From Nocardioides sp. (lineage in GTDB: Bacteria; Actinomycetota; Actinomycetes; Propionibacteriales; Nocardioidaceae): a DNA stretch of 64,000 nucleotides. Below the pieces are notes generated by a model, which worked only from the letters and a program-made list of their open reading frames with translations, was not told the DNA's origin and ran no database searches. The stretch lies in NCBI RefSeq assembly GCF_029937575.1, contig NZ_JAPYPS010000009.1:1-64000 (forward strand), read 5' to 3'. Positions 28,293 through 36,720 of the stretch are shown here, in pieces; positions within the stretch are counted from its first letter, which is position 1, and every line of letters begins with the position of its first letter. The position numbers and the translations under genes are program-made.

Positions 28293-29571
28293 CGCCGCTG
28301 ATCCGCACGGTCGTCTTGGGCTGACCGTCCCCGCCGCCGCCCTTGACGCCGGCGGCCGCGACCTTGTTCAGCACCTTCAGCCCGGCGGGAGCGATCGAGC
28401 CGAAGACGGTGTAGGCCGGGGAGAGCTGCGAGTCGCCGTACACCATGAAGAACTGCGAGCCGTTGGTGTTGGGCCCGGCGTTGGCCATGGCGAGGGTGTC
28501 CTTGCCGTAGGTCTCGGTGCCGTCGAGCTCGTCGGCGAACGAGTAGCCGGGACCGCCGGCGCCGGTGCCGGTCGGGTCGCCGCACTGCAGGACGCGCAGC
28601 CCCTCGGTGGTGAGCCGGTGGCACGTCGTGGAGTCGAAGAACCTCTGGTCGGCCAGCGAGAGGAACGAGTTGACGGTGCAGGGGGCGTTCGCGGCGTCCA
28701 GGGTCACCGGGATGACGCCGGCCGAGGTGCGGATGCGGGCGGAGACCTCGGTCGTCTCGGTCGGCTCCGAGGGCGGTACGTCGGCGGAGCCCGAGCCGTC
28801 CTCGCTGTAGGTGCAGCTCGCCTCCGTCGCCGGCGAGGTCGGCTGTGCGGGGTCGCCCGGGGTGGCGTCGCCGATCTCGGCGAAGTCGATGTCGACCGGG
28901 TCGGCGGGGGCGCCGTCGCCACTGCCGTCCGCGGTGCCCTTCTCCGCGAGGCTGCGCAGCACCTCGAGGCCGTCGGGGCTGACCTCGCCGAAGACCGTGT
29001 AGGCCGCGGGCAGCTGGGAGTCCTCGTAGACCAGGAAGAACTGCGACCCGTTGGTGTTGGGCCCGGCGTTGGCCATCGCGAGCGTGCCGGCCGGGTAGGT
29101 CTCCGCGCCACTCAGCTCGTCGGCGAACGAGTACCCCGGCCCGCCGGCGCCGGTGCCGTCCGGGTCGCCGCACTGCAGCACGAAGATGCCCGAGGTGGTC
29201 AGGCGGTGGCAGGTGGTGTCGTCGAAGTAGGCCTGGGAGGCGAGCGAGGTGAACGAGTTGACCGTGCACGGGGCGGCCGCGGCGTCCAGGGTCACGTCGA
29301 CGTCGCCGACGTTGGTCGCCAGGGTCGCCTCGACGCTCCCGTTGTAGGCCGCGGTCTCGGCCGGCGGGTCGACGGTCTTCGACGGCGAGGTGGTCTGCAC
29401 GTAGGTGCAGCTCGCTCCGGCGGCGTCGCTGGGCTGGGGGGAGTGGGTGCGCGAGGCGCTGCTCGGGTCCGCGGCACTCGTCGGGTCGCCGCCGTCGTTG
29501 TCGTCCCCACAGGCCGTCACGCCGAGCACCAGCACCAGTGCGGCCACGACGCCGCTGAACCGCTTCACCAT
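28279..29571 (-). CDS. Lipoprotein with two tandem cyclophilin-type PPIase domains
   Basis: A 430-residue surface lipoprotein. The signal peptide ends in a lipobox (LGVTAC, Cys21), followed by a Ser/Thr/Pro-rich linker. Two cyclophilin-like domains of about 150 residues follow. Each contains APCTVNSF, TTCHRLTT, LQCGDP-TGAGGPGYSFADEL, LAMANAGPNTNGSQFF and AYTVFG. The repeats are very similar in DNA as well, so this is an internal gene duplication. The proposed role is folding of exported proteins outside the membrane. A TAGGAT box 7 nt before the ATG predicts a leaderless mRNA divergent from the next gene. Confidence 0.9.
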   Translation of the reverse strand: MVKRFSGVVAALVLVLGVTACGDDNDGGDPTSAADPSSASRTHSPQPSDAAGASCTYVQTTSPSKTVDPPAETAAYNGSVEATLATNVGDVDVTLDAAAAPCTVNSFTSLASQAYFDDTTCHRLTTSGIFVLQCGDPDGTGAGGPGYSFADELSGAETYPAGTLAMANAGPNTNGSQFFLVYEDSQLPAAYTVFGEVSPDGLEVLRSLAEKGTADGSGDGAPADPVDIDFAEIGDATPGDPAQPTSPATEASCTYSEDGSGSADVPPSEPTETTEVSARIRTSAGVIPVTLDAANAPCTVNSFLSLADQRFFDSTTCHRLTTEGLRVLQCGDPTGTGAGGPGYSFADELDGTETYGKDTLAMANAGPNTNGSQFFMVYGDSQLSPAYTVFGSIAPAGLKVLNKVAAAGVKGGGGDGQPKTTVRISGVTVG

Positions 29572-29578
29572 GCGCACG

Positions 29579-29584
29579 ATCCTA
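29579..29584 (-). promoter_or_regulatory. Leaderless-type -10 of the cyclophilin lipoprotein gene
   Basis: TAGGAT on the minus strand, 7 nt before ATG 29571. Back to back with the -10 at 29604. Confidence 0.6.
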
Positions 29585-29603
29585 GGGGGGTGGCGGTGGT
29601 GGC

Positions 29604-29609
29604 TACCGT
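29604..29609 (+). promoter_or_regulatory. Leaderless-type -10 of the LLM oxidoreductase gene
   Basis: TACCGT, 7 nt before ATG 29617. The two divergent starts are only 45 bp apart. Confidence 0.6.
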
Positions 29610-29616
29610 CGGGTAC

Positions 29617-30486
29617 ATGCGACTGGGAGTGCACTACGCCAACTTCACCCACCCCGACTGGGCCACGACCCTCGAGGACCGGCTCACCGAGACCGCGCGG
29701 GTCGCCGACCAGGGCGGTGTCTCGCTCTTCACGGTGATGGATCACTGGTTCCAGATGGAGAACCTCGGCGGCCCCGAGCAACCCATGCTGGAGGGTTACA
29801 CGACCCTGGGCTACCTCGCCGCGGTGACCGAGCGGGTGCGGCTCAGCCTGCTGGTGACGGGGGTGACCTACCGCCATCCCGGGTTGCTCGCCAAGACCGT
29901 CACCACCCTGGACCGGCTCTCCCGCGGCCGCGCCATGCTCGGCATCGGCGCGGCCTGGTACGACCGTGAGCACGCCGGTCTCGGCATCCCCTTCCCGTCG
30001 ACCTCGGAGCGCTTCGAGCGGCTCGAGGAGACGCTCCAGGTGTGCCTGCAGATGTGGAGTCCGAACGACGGCCCGTACGACGGTGCTCACTTCCAGCTGG
30101 CCGAGACCGTCAACGTCCCGCCGCCGTACGGCGACCCGCACCCCCCGATCCTGGTCGGCGGATCGGGGGAGCGCAAGACCCTGCGCCTGGTCGCCCAGTA
30201 CGCCCAGATGTGCAACCTGTTCGGCGAGTCGACCGACGCCGTCGCCCACAAGCTGGACGTGCTGCGCCGGCACTGCGAGGCCCTCGGCACCGACTACGAC
30301 GCGATCGAGAAGTCGATCATCCTGATGGCCGACCCCGCGGGAGACCCGGACGGCTTCCTGCGCGAGATGGAGACCTACGCCGCGTTGGGCATCGACACGG
30401 TCTGTGTCGGTCCCGCCGACGAGGACCCCGTCGCGTGGACCACCGCCGTGTGCGAGCGGGTCGTGCCGCGCCTCGACCTCGTGTGA
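29617..30486 (+). CDS. LLM-class F420-dependent oxidoreductase
   Basis: A 289-residue luciferase-like (TIM barrel) enzyme. Typical features are VADQGGVSLFTVMDHWFQME, LGYLAAVTERVRLSLLVTGVTYRHPGLLAKTVTTLDRLSRGRAMLGIGAAWY and PPILVGGSGERKTLRLVAQYA. Such actinobacterial members usually use F420 rather than FMN (family knowledge); the substrate is unknown. ATG 29617 is fixed by the -10 box 7 nt upstream; the longer frame upstream is a shadow of the cyclophilin gene. An inverted repeat GAGGAGC ... GCTCCTC after the stop could be a weak terminator. Confidence 0.88.
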   Translation: MRLGVHYANFTHPDWATTLEDRLTETARVADQGGVSLFTVMDHWFQMENLGGPEQPMLEGYTTLGYLAAVTERVRLSLLVTGVTYRHPGLLAKTVTTLDRLSRGRAMLGIGAAWYDREHAGLGIPFPSTSERFERLEETLQVCLQMWSPNDGPYDGAHFQLAETVNVPPPYGDPHPPILVGGSGERKTLRLVAQYAQMCNLFGESTDAVAHKLDVLRRHCEALGTDYDAIEKSIILMADPAGDPDGFLREMETYAALGIDTVCVGPADEDPVAWTTAVCERVVPRLDLV

Positions 30487-30546
30487 CGCCGCACGAGGAG
30501 CTATACCCCCGGCAGTAAGAACCCTGCTCCTCCCCGTGTCCGGGCC

Positions 30547-30562
30547 GTAACAAAATTGTGAT
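30547..30562 (+). promoter_or_regulatory. AT-rich motif upstream of the secreted metalloprotease
   Basis: GTAACAAAATTGTGAT, an isolated AT-rich patch about 100 bp before the protease start, with a GTAAC half-site like those bound by actinobacterial response regulators such as MtrA (inference). No other GTAAC copy is nearby in the right spacing. Confidence 0.25.
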
Positions 30563-30654
30563 TTCGCCCCCGTAGCCGGAGAGGATGAGTCACGTTGTCC
30601 CTCACGACGGCCCCCCGCCGTGCAGCGCCCATCGTCTCGTGAGGACCACCTTCA

Positions 30655-33600
30655 GTGATCGCCAGTCGTCTCTCCCGTCGTCTCCTCAGCACCCTCGCCG
30701 GAGGGGCGACCGCGATGGCGGCGCTCGCCGTCGTCCCGGGCGCGACCGCGCCCGTCGACGCCGCGCCCTCCGAGGTGGCCCCATCGCTGGTCGGGGGACT
30801 GTGGAGCCCGATCTCCGAGGCCCTTCCCGCCGAGCGCGACGGCATGGCCAGGTCGGTCGACCCCAGCACCTACGCCGCCTACCGGCTCGACCTGCCTGAG
30901 CTCGGCCGGCGCCTGGCGGCCAGCCCGCCAGCAGCCCGGGCGAGGGCCACGCCCGCGACGATCTCCATCCCCGCGCCCAGCGGCGAGCTGGTCCGCTTCG
31001 CGGTGCGTGAGGTCGAGGTGATGGAGCCCGGTCTGGCCGCAGCCCGCCCCGACATCTCGACGTACGCCGGGCGCAGCATCACCGGGCCGCCGGCCAGCAT
31101 CCGCCTCGACACCACCCCGCTCGGCTTCCACGCCTCCGTGCGCGGCGCCAGCGGCTCCTGGTATGTCGATCCCGCCTACATCGGCGCGGATCAGGGCGCC
31201 GAGGCGCCGTACCTCTCCTACGACGGCCGCGCCCTCCCGGCGCCGGAGAAGCCGCTGATCGAGCCGGAGGCGATTCCCACCGACGGCGGTGGCCGCCTGG
31301 TCAAGGGCGCCGAGGCACCGCGGATCGGCGAGGGACCCGGCAACGCCGTGACGGCGCGGACCTACCGGATCGCCTTCGCCACCGACCCGTCCTACTCCGC
31401 CTACTTCGCACCCGACGCGACCACGGACGAGGAGTTCAACCTCCTGGTCACCGCCGCCAAGGTGACCCTGATGAACCGGGTCAACCAGATCTACGGCGAC
31501 GACACGTCCCTGCAGATGGTGCTCGTCGACGAGACCGACAAGACCAACTTCAACACCGCGGCCGACGCCTTCGAGGCAGGAGGGCCGTGCGGCGCCACCG
31601 CCTGCTACGACGCGGCGATCGAGACTGACGGCTGCTCCAGCGACCTGCTCAACCGCAACCGGCTCGTGCTCGGACAGGTGATCGGCGCCGAGAACTTCGA
31701 CGTGGGTCACATCGGCCTGGGCATCAACGGCGGAGGCATCGCCGCCCTCGGCGTCGTCGGACTGGACGGCAAGGCGCGCGGCTGCACCGGGCTGCCGTTC
31801 CCCGTCGGCGACTTCTACGCGATTGACTACGTGGCCCACGAGATCGGCCACCAGTTCGCCGGGAACCACACCTTCAACGGCCTCAACGGCAGCTGCGCGG
31901 CCACCAACCGCAACGCCGACACCTCCGTCGAGCCCGGCTCCGGCTCGTCGGTGATGGCCTACGCCGGCATCTGCGCCCAGGACGACCTGCAGCCGCACAC
32001 CGACCCCTACTTCAGCCAGCGGAGCCAGACCGAGATCGGCGACCACGTCCTCAGCTCCTTCGCCGACCTGAACGAGATCGAGTCGGTCCTGCTCACCGAC
32101 TTCGGTGCCGTCGACTCCTTCCGGCTCGACTTCGCGGACTACGGCGTGACTGCCCCGATCACCAACGGCACGAACTACTCGACGACCGGGATCAAGGCCG
32201 CTGTCGAGGCCGTCACCGGAGCCACGGTCACCGTCGCCGCCCACTTCGACGCCGGCGGCTTCGACACCACGGGCTTCCAGCTGACCTTCTCCGGAGCGCT
32301 GGCCGGTACGGCGATCGCCAACCCGACGCTCGAGGTCCTCGCGGGCGACTTCGCAGCCGTGGTCAACGACGTCCGACAGGGCGGCCCCGCCGCCAACGGA
32401 GGGAACAGCTCGGTCGTCTCTGACAACCACGTCCCCACCGTCACCGCCCCCGAGGCGCGCACGATCCCGATACAGACCCCGTTCGAGCTGACCGGAGCGG
32501 GGGAGGACGTCGACGGCGGCGACCTGCTCTACCTGTGGGAGCAGAACGACGAAGGCCCCGGCATCAGCCTCGTCGGCGTCGGCACACCCCTTCCGAGCAA
32601 CGGTCGAGTATCCGGTCCGCTGTTCCGCGTCTTCGGCGCCTATGCCGACGTGAGCCTCGAGGACTCGATCACGTACCTCTCGCCCGGTCAGAACGCGGCG
32701 GGCACGACACCGACCCGTACGTTCCCCGACATCGAGCAGGTCATCGCTGGCTCGACCAATGCCGAGACCGGCTTCTGCCCGGCCTCCGTGGCCCAGGAAG
32801 CGCTGGAGGACGGCCCGGTCCTGGAGTGCTACTCCGAGATGCTGCCGACGGCCACTTACCTGGGTGGCGCCCTGGACCGGACGATGAACTTCCGTCTCAC
32901 CGCCCGCGACCTCGGCGGTGACATCGGGTACGACGGCGGGACCAGCTTCGCCGACACCGAGCTGACCGTCAGCGCCCTGGCCGGCCCCTTCCTGGTCGAC
33001 TCCCAGGCGGACGCCACCACGGTGGCCGGTGGCGGGGCCGGCACGATCGACTGGGACGCCGCGCGCACCGACACGCTGGGCCTCGCCGACGACGTCACCA
33101 TCACCCTGTCCACCGACGGCGGACGGACCTACCCGATCACGCTGCTCGAGTCGACGCCGAACGACGGCAGCGTGGACATCACCTGGCCGAACGTCTCCAC
33201 GACGGAGGCTCGGGTGAAGGTGGCTGCTGTCGACAACTACTTCTTCGACATCAACGATGCCGACATCACCATCGAGGCCGACGACCCCGATCCGTCGCTC
33301 ACCCTGAGCGGCACGGCCGTCGACGGCGAGTTCAGCGTGCAGTACTCCGACGCGGTCGACCCGGCGCCGGTACTCAGCGCCGAGTCCGCCACCGTCGAGG
33401 GTGGCGACATCACGGCGTCGGCCACCGGTCTCCCCGAGGGCCTGAGCCTCGTCAGGACGGCTGCGTCCGAGGATGGTGTGCTGCCCGGCACCGCCACCTT
33501 CGAGGTCGTCGGCGAGGCCACCGCCGAGCCCGGCTCGTTCGCGGTCACCGCCACGGTCTCCGACGGCGCGGCGACCGACGCGACAGCCGACCTCACGGTC

Positions 33601-34641
33601 GAGGTGACCCGCGAGGAGGCCGACGTCGTCTACACCGGCGACACGGCGGTCACCGCGCCGGCAACGTCAGGGACCACCCCGGTGGAGATGAGCGCGCAGG
33701 TCACCGCCTCCGACGACGGTGCCTCGGGCGACGTCACGACAGCCACGGTGACCTTCACCGACACGACCACGCAGACCACGCTGTGCGAGGCCGCCCCGGT
33801 CGCCCAGACCTCGCCTGGTGTGGGTAGCGCCACCTGCACGGTGACCGCGACGTTCCCCGCCGACGACGGTCGCACCTACAGCGTCGCGCTGGACGTCGCG
33901 GGACGCTACGTCGGTGCCTCGGGGGCCGACACGTCGGTGAGCGTCGAGCAGGACGACGTCGTGGCCGACACGACGCCGCCCGAGACCACGATCACCGACG
34001 GGCCGCGCAAGGGCAGCTTCGCCCTGGACCGGGCGATCGACTTCGCCTACGAGTCGGAGCCGGGTGCGTCGTACTCCTGCTCCCTCGGCACGCGGGCGGG
34101 GGAGTGTCCGGCCGACGGGTCGGTGACGGCGCGTGGCGTGAAGCCTGGCACCTACGACTTCGCGGTCGCGGCGACGGACGCAGCGGGCAACACCGATGCG
34201 ACCCCGGCCACCCGACGCTTCTCGGTGCCCTTCAACGACCGCAAGCTGAAGAACGTCAAGAAGGCCTGGGACCGCACGAGCAGCGACGGCTCGTTCCGCG
34301 GCACCTACCTGGAGGTCGCCGACAAGGGCTCCAGGCTCAAGCTCCGGGTGACCGACGCGGTTTCGATGGCGCTGATCTACCGGCAGGCCCCCGGGCTCGG
34401 CGCGGTGGACGTGTTCCTCGGCAAGACCAAGCTGCGGACCATCAAGACGAAGTCGAAGAACACCAAGGTGCGCAAGCTCAGCGGCATCACGAAGTTCTCC
34501 TCGCCCACGAGCGGTGTCGTGAAGATCAAGACCCGCAACGGCAAGCGCGTACAGATCGAGGGACTGGGCGTGCGCACCTCCGAGGTGGTCTCGCGTCCCG
34601 TCCCCGGCCCGCAGGCGACGCGGGGGAGCTTCGGCTCCTGA
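30655..34641 (+). CDS. Large secreted reprolysin-like metalloprotease
   Basis: A 1328-residue exported protein. A Sec signal (LSTLAGGATAMAALAVVPGATA) is followed by a propeptide-like region and a zinc metalloprotease domain with HEIGHQFAGNH (HExxHxxxxxH, about residues 395-405), typical of reprolysin/M12B-like peptidases, with a Cys-rich surround. Then come Ig/cadherin-like repeats (about 600-1150), a Cys-containing Ig-like domain starting DTTPPETTITDGP, and a basic C-terminal domain rich in Lys. No LPXTG or SLH anchor is visible. GTG start; a GAGGA is rather far (11 nt). The class E sortase gene follows 46 bp later but no sorting signal links them. Confidence 0.85.
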   Translation: MIASRLSRRLLSTLAGGATAMAALAVVPGATAPVDAAPSEVAPSLVGGLWSPISEALPAERDGMARSVDPSTYAAYRLDLPELGRRLAASPPAARARATPATISIPAPSGELVRFAVREVEVMEPGLAAARPDISTYAGRSITGPPASIRLDTTPLGFHASVRGASGSWYVDPAYIGADQGAEAPYLSYDGRALPAPEKPLIEPEAIPTDGGGRLVKGAEAPRIGEGPGNAVTARTYRIAFATDPSYSAYFAPDATTDEEFNLLVTAAKVTLMNRVNQIYGDDTSLQMVLVDETDKTNFNTAADAFEAGGPCGATACYDAAIETDGCSSDLLNRNRLVLGQVIGAENFDVGHIGLGINGGGIAALGVVGLDGKARGCTGLPFPVGDFYAIDYVAHEIGHQFAGNHTFNGLNGSCAATNRNADTSVEPGSGSSVMAYAGICAQDDLQPHTDPYFSQRSQTEIGDHVLSSFADLNEIESVLLTDFGAVDSFRLDFADYGVTAPITNGTNYSTTGIKAAVEAVTGATVTVAAHFDAGGFDTTGFQLTFSGALAGTAIANPTLEVLAGDFAAVVNDVRQGGPAANGGNSSVVSDNHVPTVTAPEARTIPIQTPFELTGAGEDVDGGDLLYLWEQNDEGPGISLVGVGTPLPSNGRVSGPLFRVFGAYADVSLEDSITYLSPGQNAAGTTPTRTFPDIEQVIAGSTNAETGFCPASVAQEALEDGPVLECYSEMLPTATYLGGALDRTMNFRLTARDLGGDIGYDGGTSFADTELTVSALAGPFLVDSQADATTVAGGGAGTIDWDAARTDTLGLADDVTITLSTDGGRTYPITLLESTPNDGSVDITWPNVSTTEARVKVAAVDNYFFDINDADITIEADDPDPSLTLSGTAVDGEFSVQYSDAVDPAPVLSAESATVEGGDITASATGLPEGLSLVRTAASEDGVLPGTATFEVVGEATAEPGSFAVTATVSDGAATDATADLTVEVTREEADVVYTGDTAVTAPATSGTTPVEMSAQVTASDDGASGDVTTATVTFTDTTTQTTLCEAAPVAQTSPGVGSATCTVTATFPADDGRTYSVALDVAGRYVGASGADTSVSVEQDDVVADTTPPETTITDGPRKGSFALDRAIDFAYESEPGASYSCSLGTRAGECPADGSVTARGVKPGTYDFAVAATDAAGNTDATPATRRFSVPFNDRKLKNVKKAWDRTSSDGSFRGTYLEVADKGSRLKLRVTDAVSMALIYRQAPGLGAVDVFLGKTKLRTIKTKSKNTKVRKLSGITKFSSPTSGVVKIKTRNGKRVQIEGLGVRTSEVVSRPVPGPQATRGSFGS

Positions 34642-34675
34642 CGCCGCTGACGCCGCTGGTGTCACCGGGCGTCCT

Positions 34676-34681
34676 TACGCT
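34676..34681 (+). promoter_or_regulatory. Leaderless-type -10 of the sortase gene
   Basis: TACGCT, 6 nt before ATG 34688. Confidence 0.5.
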
Positions 34682-34687
34682 GGAGCA

Positions 34688-35416
34688 ATGACACGCACCC
34701 AGGGGAGAGCCCGATCGCTGGCAGCGGTCGCGGCTCTCACCCTGGGCGCCGTCCTCGCCGCGTGCGCCGAGGGTGAGCAGGCGGCCCCGGCGTCTCGGGA
34801 GACCGCGGCGACGGGGGACCCCGCGTCGCCTGCCACGACTCCAGCACCCGCCCCGAGCCCGACGCCCGAGCCGCCCGAGCCGGCCGTGCAGCCCAGCGAC
34901 GGCACGGCACGCGACGCGCGGCTCAGCATCCCCGAGCTCGCGATCACCGAGCTGGAGGTGCGCTCGTACGTCGGTCGCACCGACGACGCGCGAGGCCACG
35001 CGATCCAGAACACCGGCATCGTGGCGAGCCCGACCGGACCCGAGGGCGGCACCGGCCCCGGGGGAGTGGGCAACTACCAGGTCACCGGCCACCGGACGTC
35101 CTCGACGCGGATCTTCGAGTTCCTCCCCGACCTCGAGCGAGGTGATCGCGTGCTGGTCACGGCCGGGCGCACGACGTACGTCTATCGCGTGCGGCGCACG
35201 AGGATCACGTCGTTCCGTGAGCCCGCGTCCCTCCGCGCCCAGCGCGCCGAGGTTCCGGGGCGTCCCGGGGTGAGCGCCACCCGGGCGATGATCACCCTGT
35301 CGACGTGTCGAACCCCCGAGGACCACGCGGAGGGCAACTACTGGTCCGACGAGTTCGACAACCCCGAGCACCGCATCGACAAGATCGGTGTGCTGGTCAG
35401 GACCCGTCCGGCCTGA
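34688..35416 (+). CDS. Class E-type sortase, lipoprotein-like
   Basis: A 242-residue sortase. The N-terminus is a lipoprotein-type signal (LAAVAALTLGAVLAACAEG), followed by a Pro/Ser/Thr-rich linker to about residue 75. The catalytic domain has TGHRTS (His about 135), ITLSTC (TLxTC, Cys about 207) and PEHRIDKIG (Arg). Sortases join proteins with sorting signals to the wall; no LPXTG/LAXTG substrate is encoded in this window. The lipid anchor instead of an N-terminal transmembrane helix is unusual for class E. Confidence 0.88.
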   Translation: MTRTQGRARSLAAVAALTLGAVLAACAEGEQAAPASRETAATGDPASPATTPAPAPSPTPEPPEPAVQPSDGTARDARLSIPELAITELEVRSYVGRTDDARGHAIQNTGIVASPTGPEGGTGPGGVGNYQVTGHRTSSTRIFEFLPDLERGDRVLVTAGRTTYVYRVRRTRITSFREPASLRAQRAEVPGRPGVSATRAMITLSTCRTPEDHAEGNYWSDEFDNPEHRIDKIGVLVRTRPA

Positions 35417-35570
35417 GCCACGAGCGCTGGGCAGCGGTCACGAGGGGTGCGAAGGCGTCGGCGACGGTCGCACGGCGAGGCGGCACAGGGGGAGCTGTCG
35501 CAAATTGCCACGCGCTGCCCACGATCCTGAAAGACTTGCGACTCGTCATCCTGTCAGAGGAGATCCCCCC

Positions 35571-35879
35571 ATGAAGCTCCGCCTGCTGTCCCTTCGCGCC
35601 CGTGTGGCCTCGGTCTTCGGTCGAGACTCCCGGAGACTGCGCCACGTCGCGCGTCGACCCGAGCTGGCCACTCACGCCGACATCGAGCTGCTGCTGCGCG
35701 CCCACGGCGTCGTGGAGACCAAGGTCTGGGCGGCGCTCGACCACCTGAAGCAGCTGGGCGTCTCCGCGCAGCTCGCGTGGGCGTTCGTCATGGAGTACGA
35801 CGGTGTCGAGCTGGCCGACACGCTTGTCTCGGGTGCGTGGGGCGCGAAGGGCTCGAGGGCCGGGGTCGCCGAGGCCTAG
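35571..35879 (+). CDS. Hypothetical basic/helical protein
   Basis: A 102-residue protein with an Arg-rich N-terminus (RLLSLRARVASVFGRDSRRLRHVARR) and a helical middle. No domain is recognised. The open frame extends 183 bp upstream but ATG 35571 lies after an AGAGGAGA purine run (about 9 nt away), which decides the start. It ends 3 bp before the stop of the convergent hydrolase gene. Confidence 0.6.
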   Translation: MKLRLLSLRARVASVFGRDSRRLRHVARRPELATHADIELLLRAHGVVETKVWAALDHLKQLGVSAQLAWAFVMEYDGVELADTLVSGAWGAKGSRAGVAEA

Positions 35880-35882
35880 AGC

Positions 35883-36674
35883 CTAGGCAGACCCGGCGGT
35901 CGCGAGCACCTGCGCGGACAGCAGCGCCGGCCACGCTGCGACCTCCTCCGCCTTCGAGGCCACGGTCAGCGTGCTGCCCGACAGCAGCTCGTGCAGCGCG
36001 TTCGCGGTGCTGAGCGGGTGGGTCGGGTCGTCGGCCCACGCGAGGATGTGCGTGGGCACGAGGACCTCGGCGACCGCCTCGGCCGTCGGCAGGTCCGCCA
36101 GCGCCGCGCCGCGCAGCAGGCTCGGCAGGAGCTCCTGCAAGACGTCCGGCTGGGTCGGTGGTGCCGCCGGGGCCGCCGGAGGAGAAGCCGCCTCCCGCCC
36201 CAGCGCGACGAGGGCGTCCATGCCGTGTGCCTCCACCAGCGCGGCCTGGCTCTCGTAGGTGCCGGCCTGGGCGCGCCTGGACTCCCAGACCGTGGGCGGC
36301 ACGACCAGGGTGAGTCCGAGGAACCGTCCCGGCTCCCGGATCGCGGCGTGGAGCAGGGTGCCGGTGCCCATGGAGGGCCCGACACCGTGGACCGCCTCCC
36401 CGGGACAGACGTCGTCCAGCAGCGCCAGCAGATCGTCGGCCAGGCGCTCCCAGACGTAGTCCTGGGGCACGGGGCGCCCGGTGGAGTGCCCGTGCCCGCG
36501 TGCGTCGTAGCGCAGCAGCCGGCCCGAGAACTCGCGTCCGAGGTCCAGACCGAGGACCCGGTCCCGGGTCCTGCTGGAGGTGAGACCGTGCAGCTGCACG
36601 ACGACCGGACCGCTCGCGTCCTCACCGCTCAGGTCGAAGTCGATGACGGCGCCTGGAACGGTGAGTGAAGACAC
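35883..36674 (-). CDS. Alpha/beta hydrolase
   Basis: A 263-residue alpha/beta-hydrolase. The oxyanion region is VVQLHGLTSSRT, the nucleophile elbow GVGPSMGTGTLL (Ser in GPSMG), and there is a LRYDARGHGHS segment. A C-terminal His cannot be assigned with certainty. Probable esterase or hydrolase; substrate unknown. The GTG start is preceded by GGAG 5 nt upstream. It is divergent from the condensation-like gene, sharing a 46-bp region. Confidence 0.85.
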   Translation of the reverse strand: MSSLTVPGAVIDFDLSGEDASGPVVVQLHGLTSSRTRDRVLGLDLGREFSGRLLRYDARGHGHSTGRPVPQDYVWERLADDLLALLDDVCPGEAVHGVGPSMGTGTLLHAAIREPGRFLGLTLVVPPTVWESRRAQAGTYESQAALVEAHGMDALVALGREAASPPAAPAAPPTQPDVLQELLPSLLRGAALADLPTAEAVAEVLVPTHILAWADDPTHPLSTANALHELLSGSTLTVASKAEEVAAWPALLSAQVLATAGSA

Positions 36675-36695
36675 GGTGACTCCGGGGTCGGTGGC

Positions 36696-36714
36696 GGGGT
36701 CGAACCCCTAGAGT
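36696..36714. promoter_or_regulatory. Inverted repeat next to the -10 of the condensation-like gene
   Basis: GGGGT-CGA-ACCCC (36696-36708) immediately followed by TAGAGT (36709-36714), which is 6 nt before ATG 36721. A repressor bound at the repeat would cover the divergent promoters. Confidence 0.45.
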
Positions 36715-36720
36715 ACGGCG

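Noticed and set aside
30655-32430. Open frame of 592 codons antisense to the metalloprotease
   Set aside because: The sense strand has a signal peptide and HExxHxxxxxH zinc site; the antisense product is low-complexity.
36690-36712. tRNA T-arm-like string GGGGTCGAACCCC
   Set aside because: The loop is only 3 nt, not the 7-nt T loop, and no acceptor, D or anticodon arms flank it; kept as an inverted repeat.
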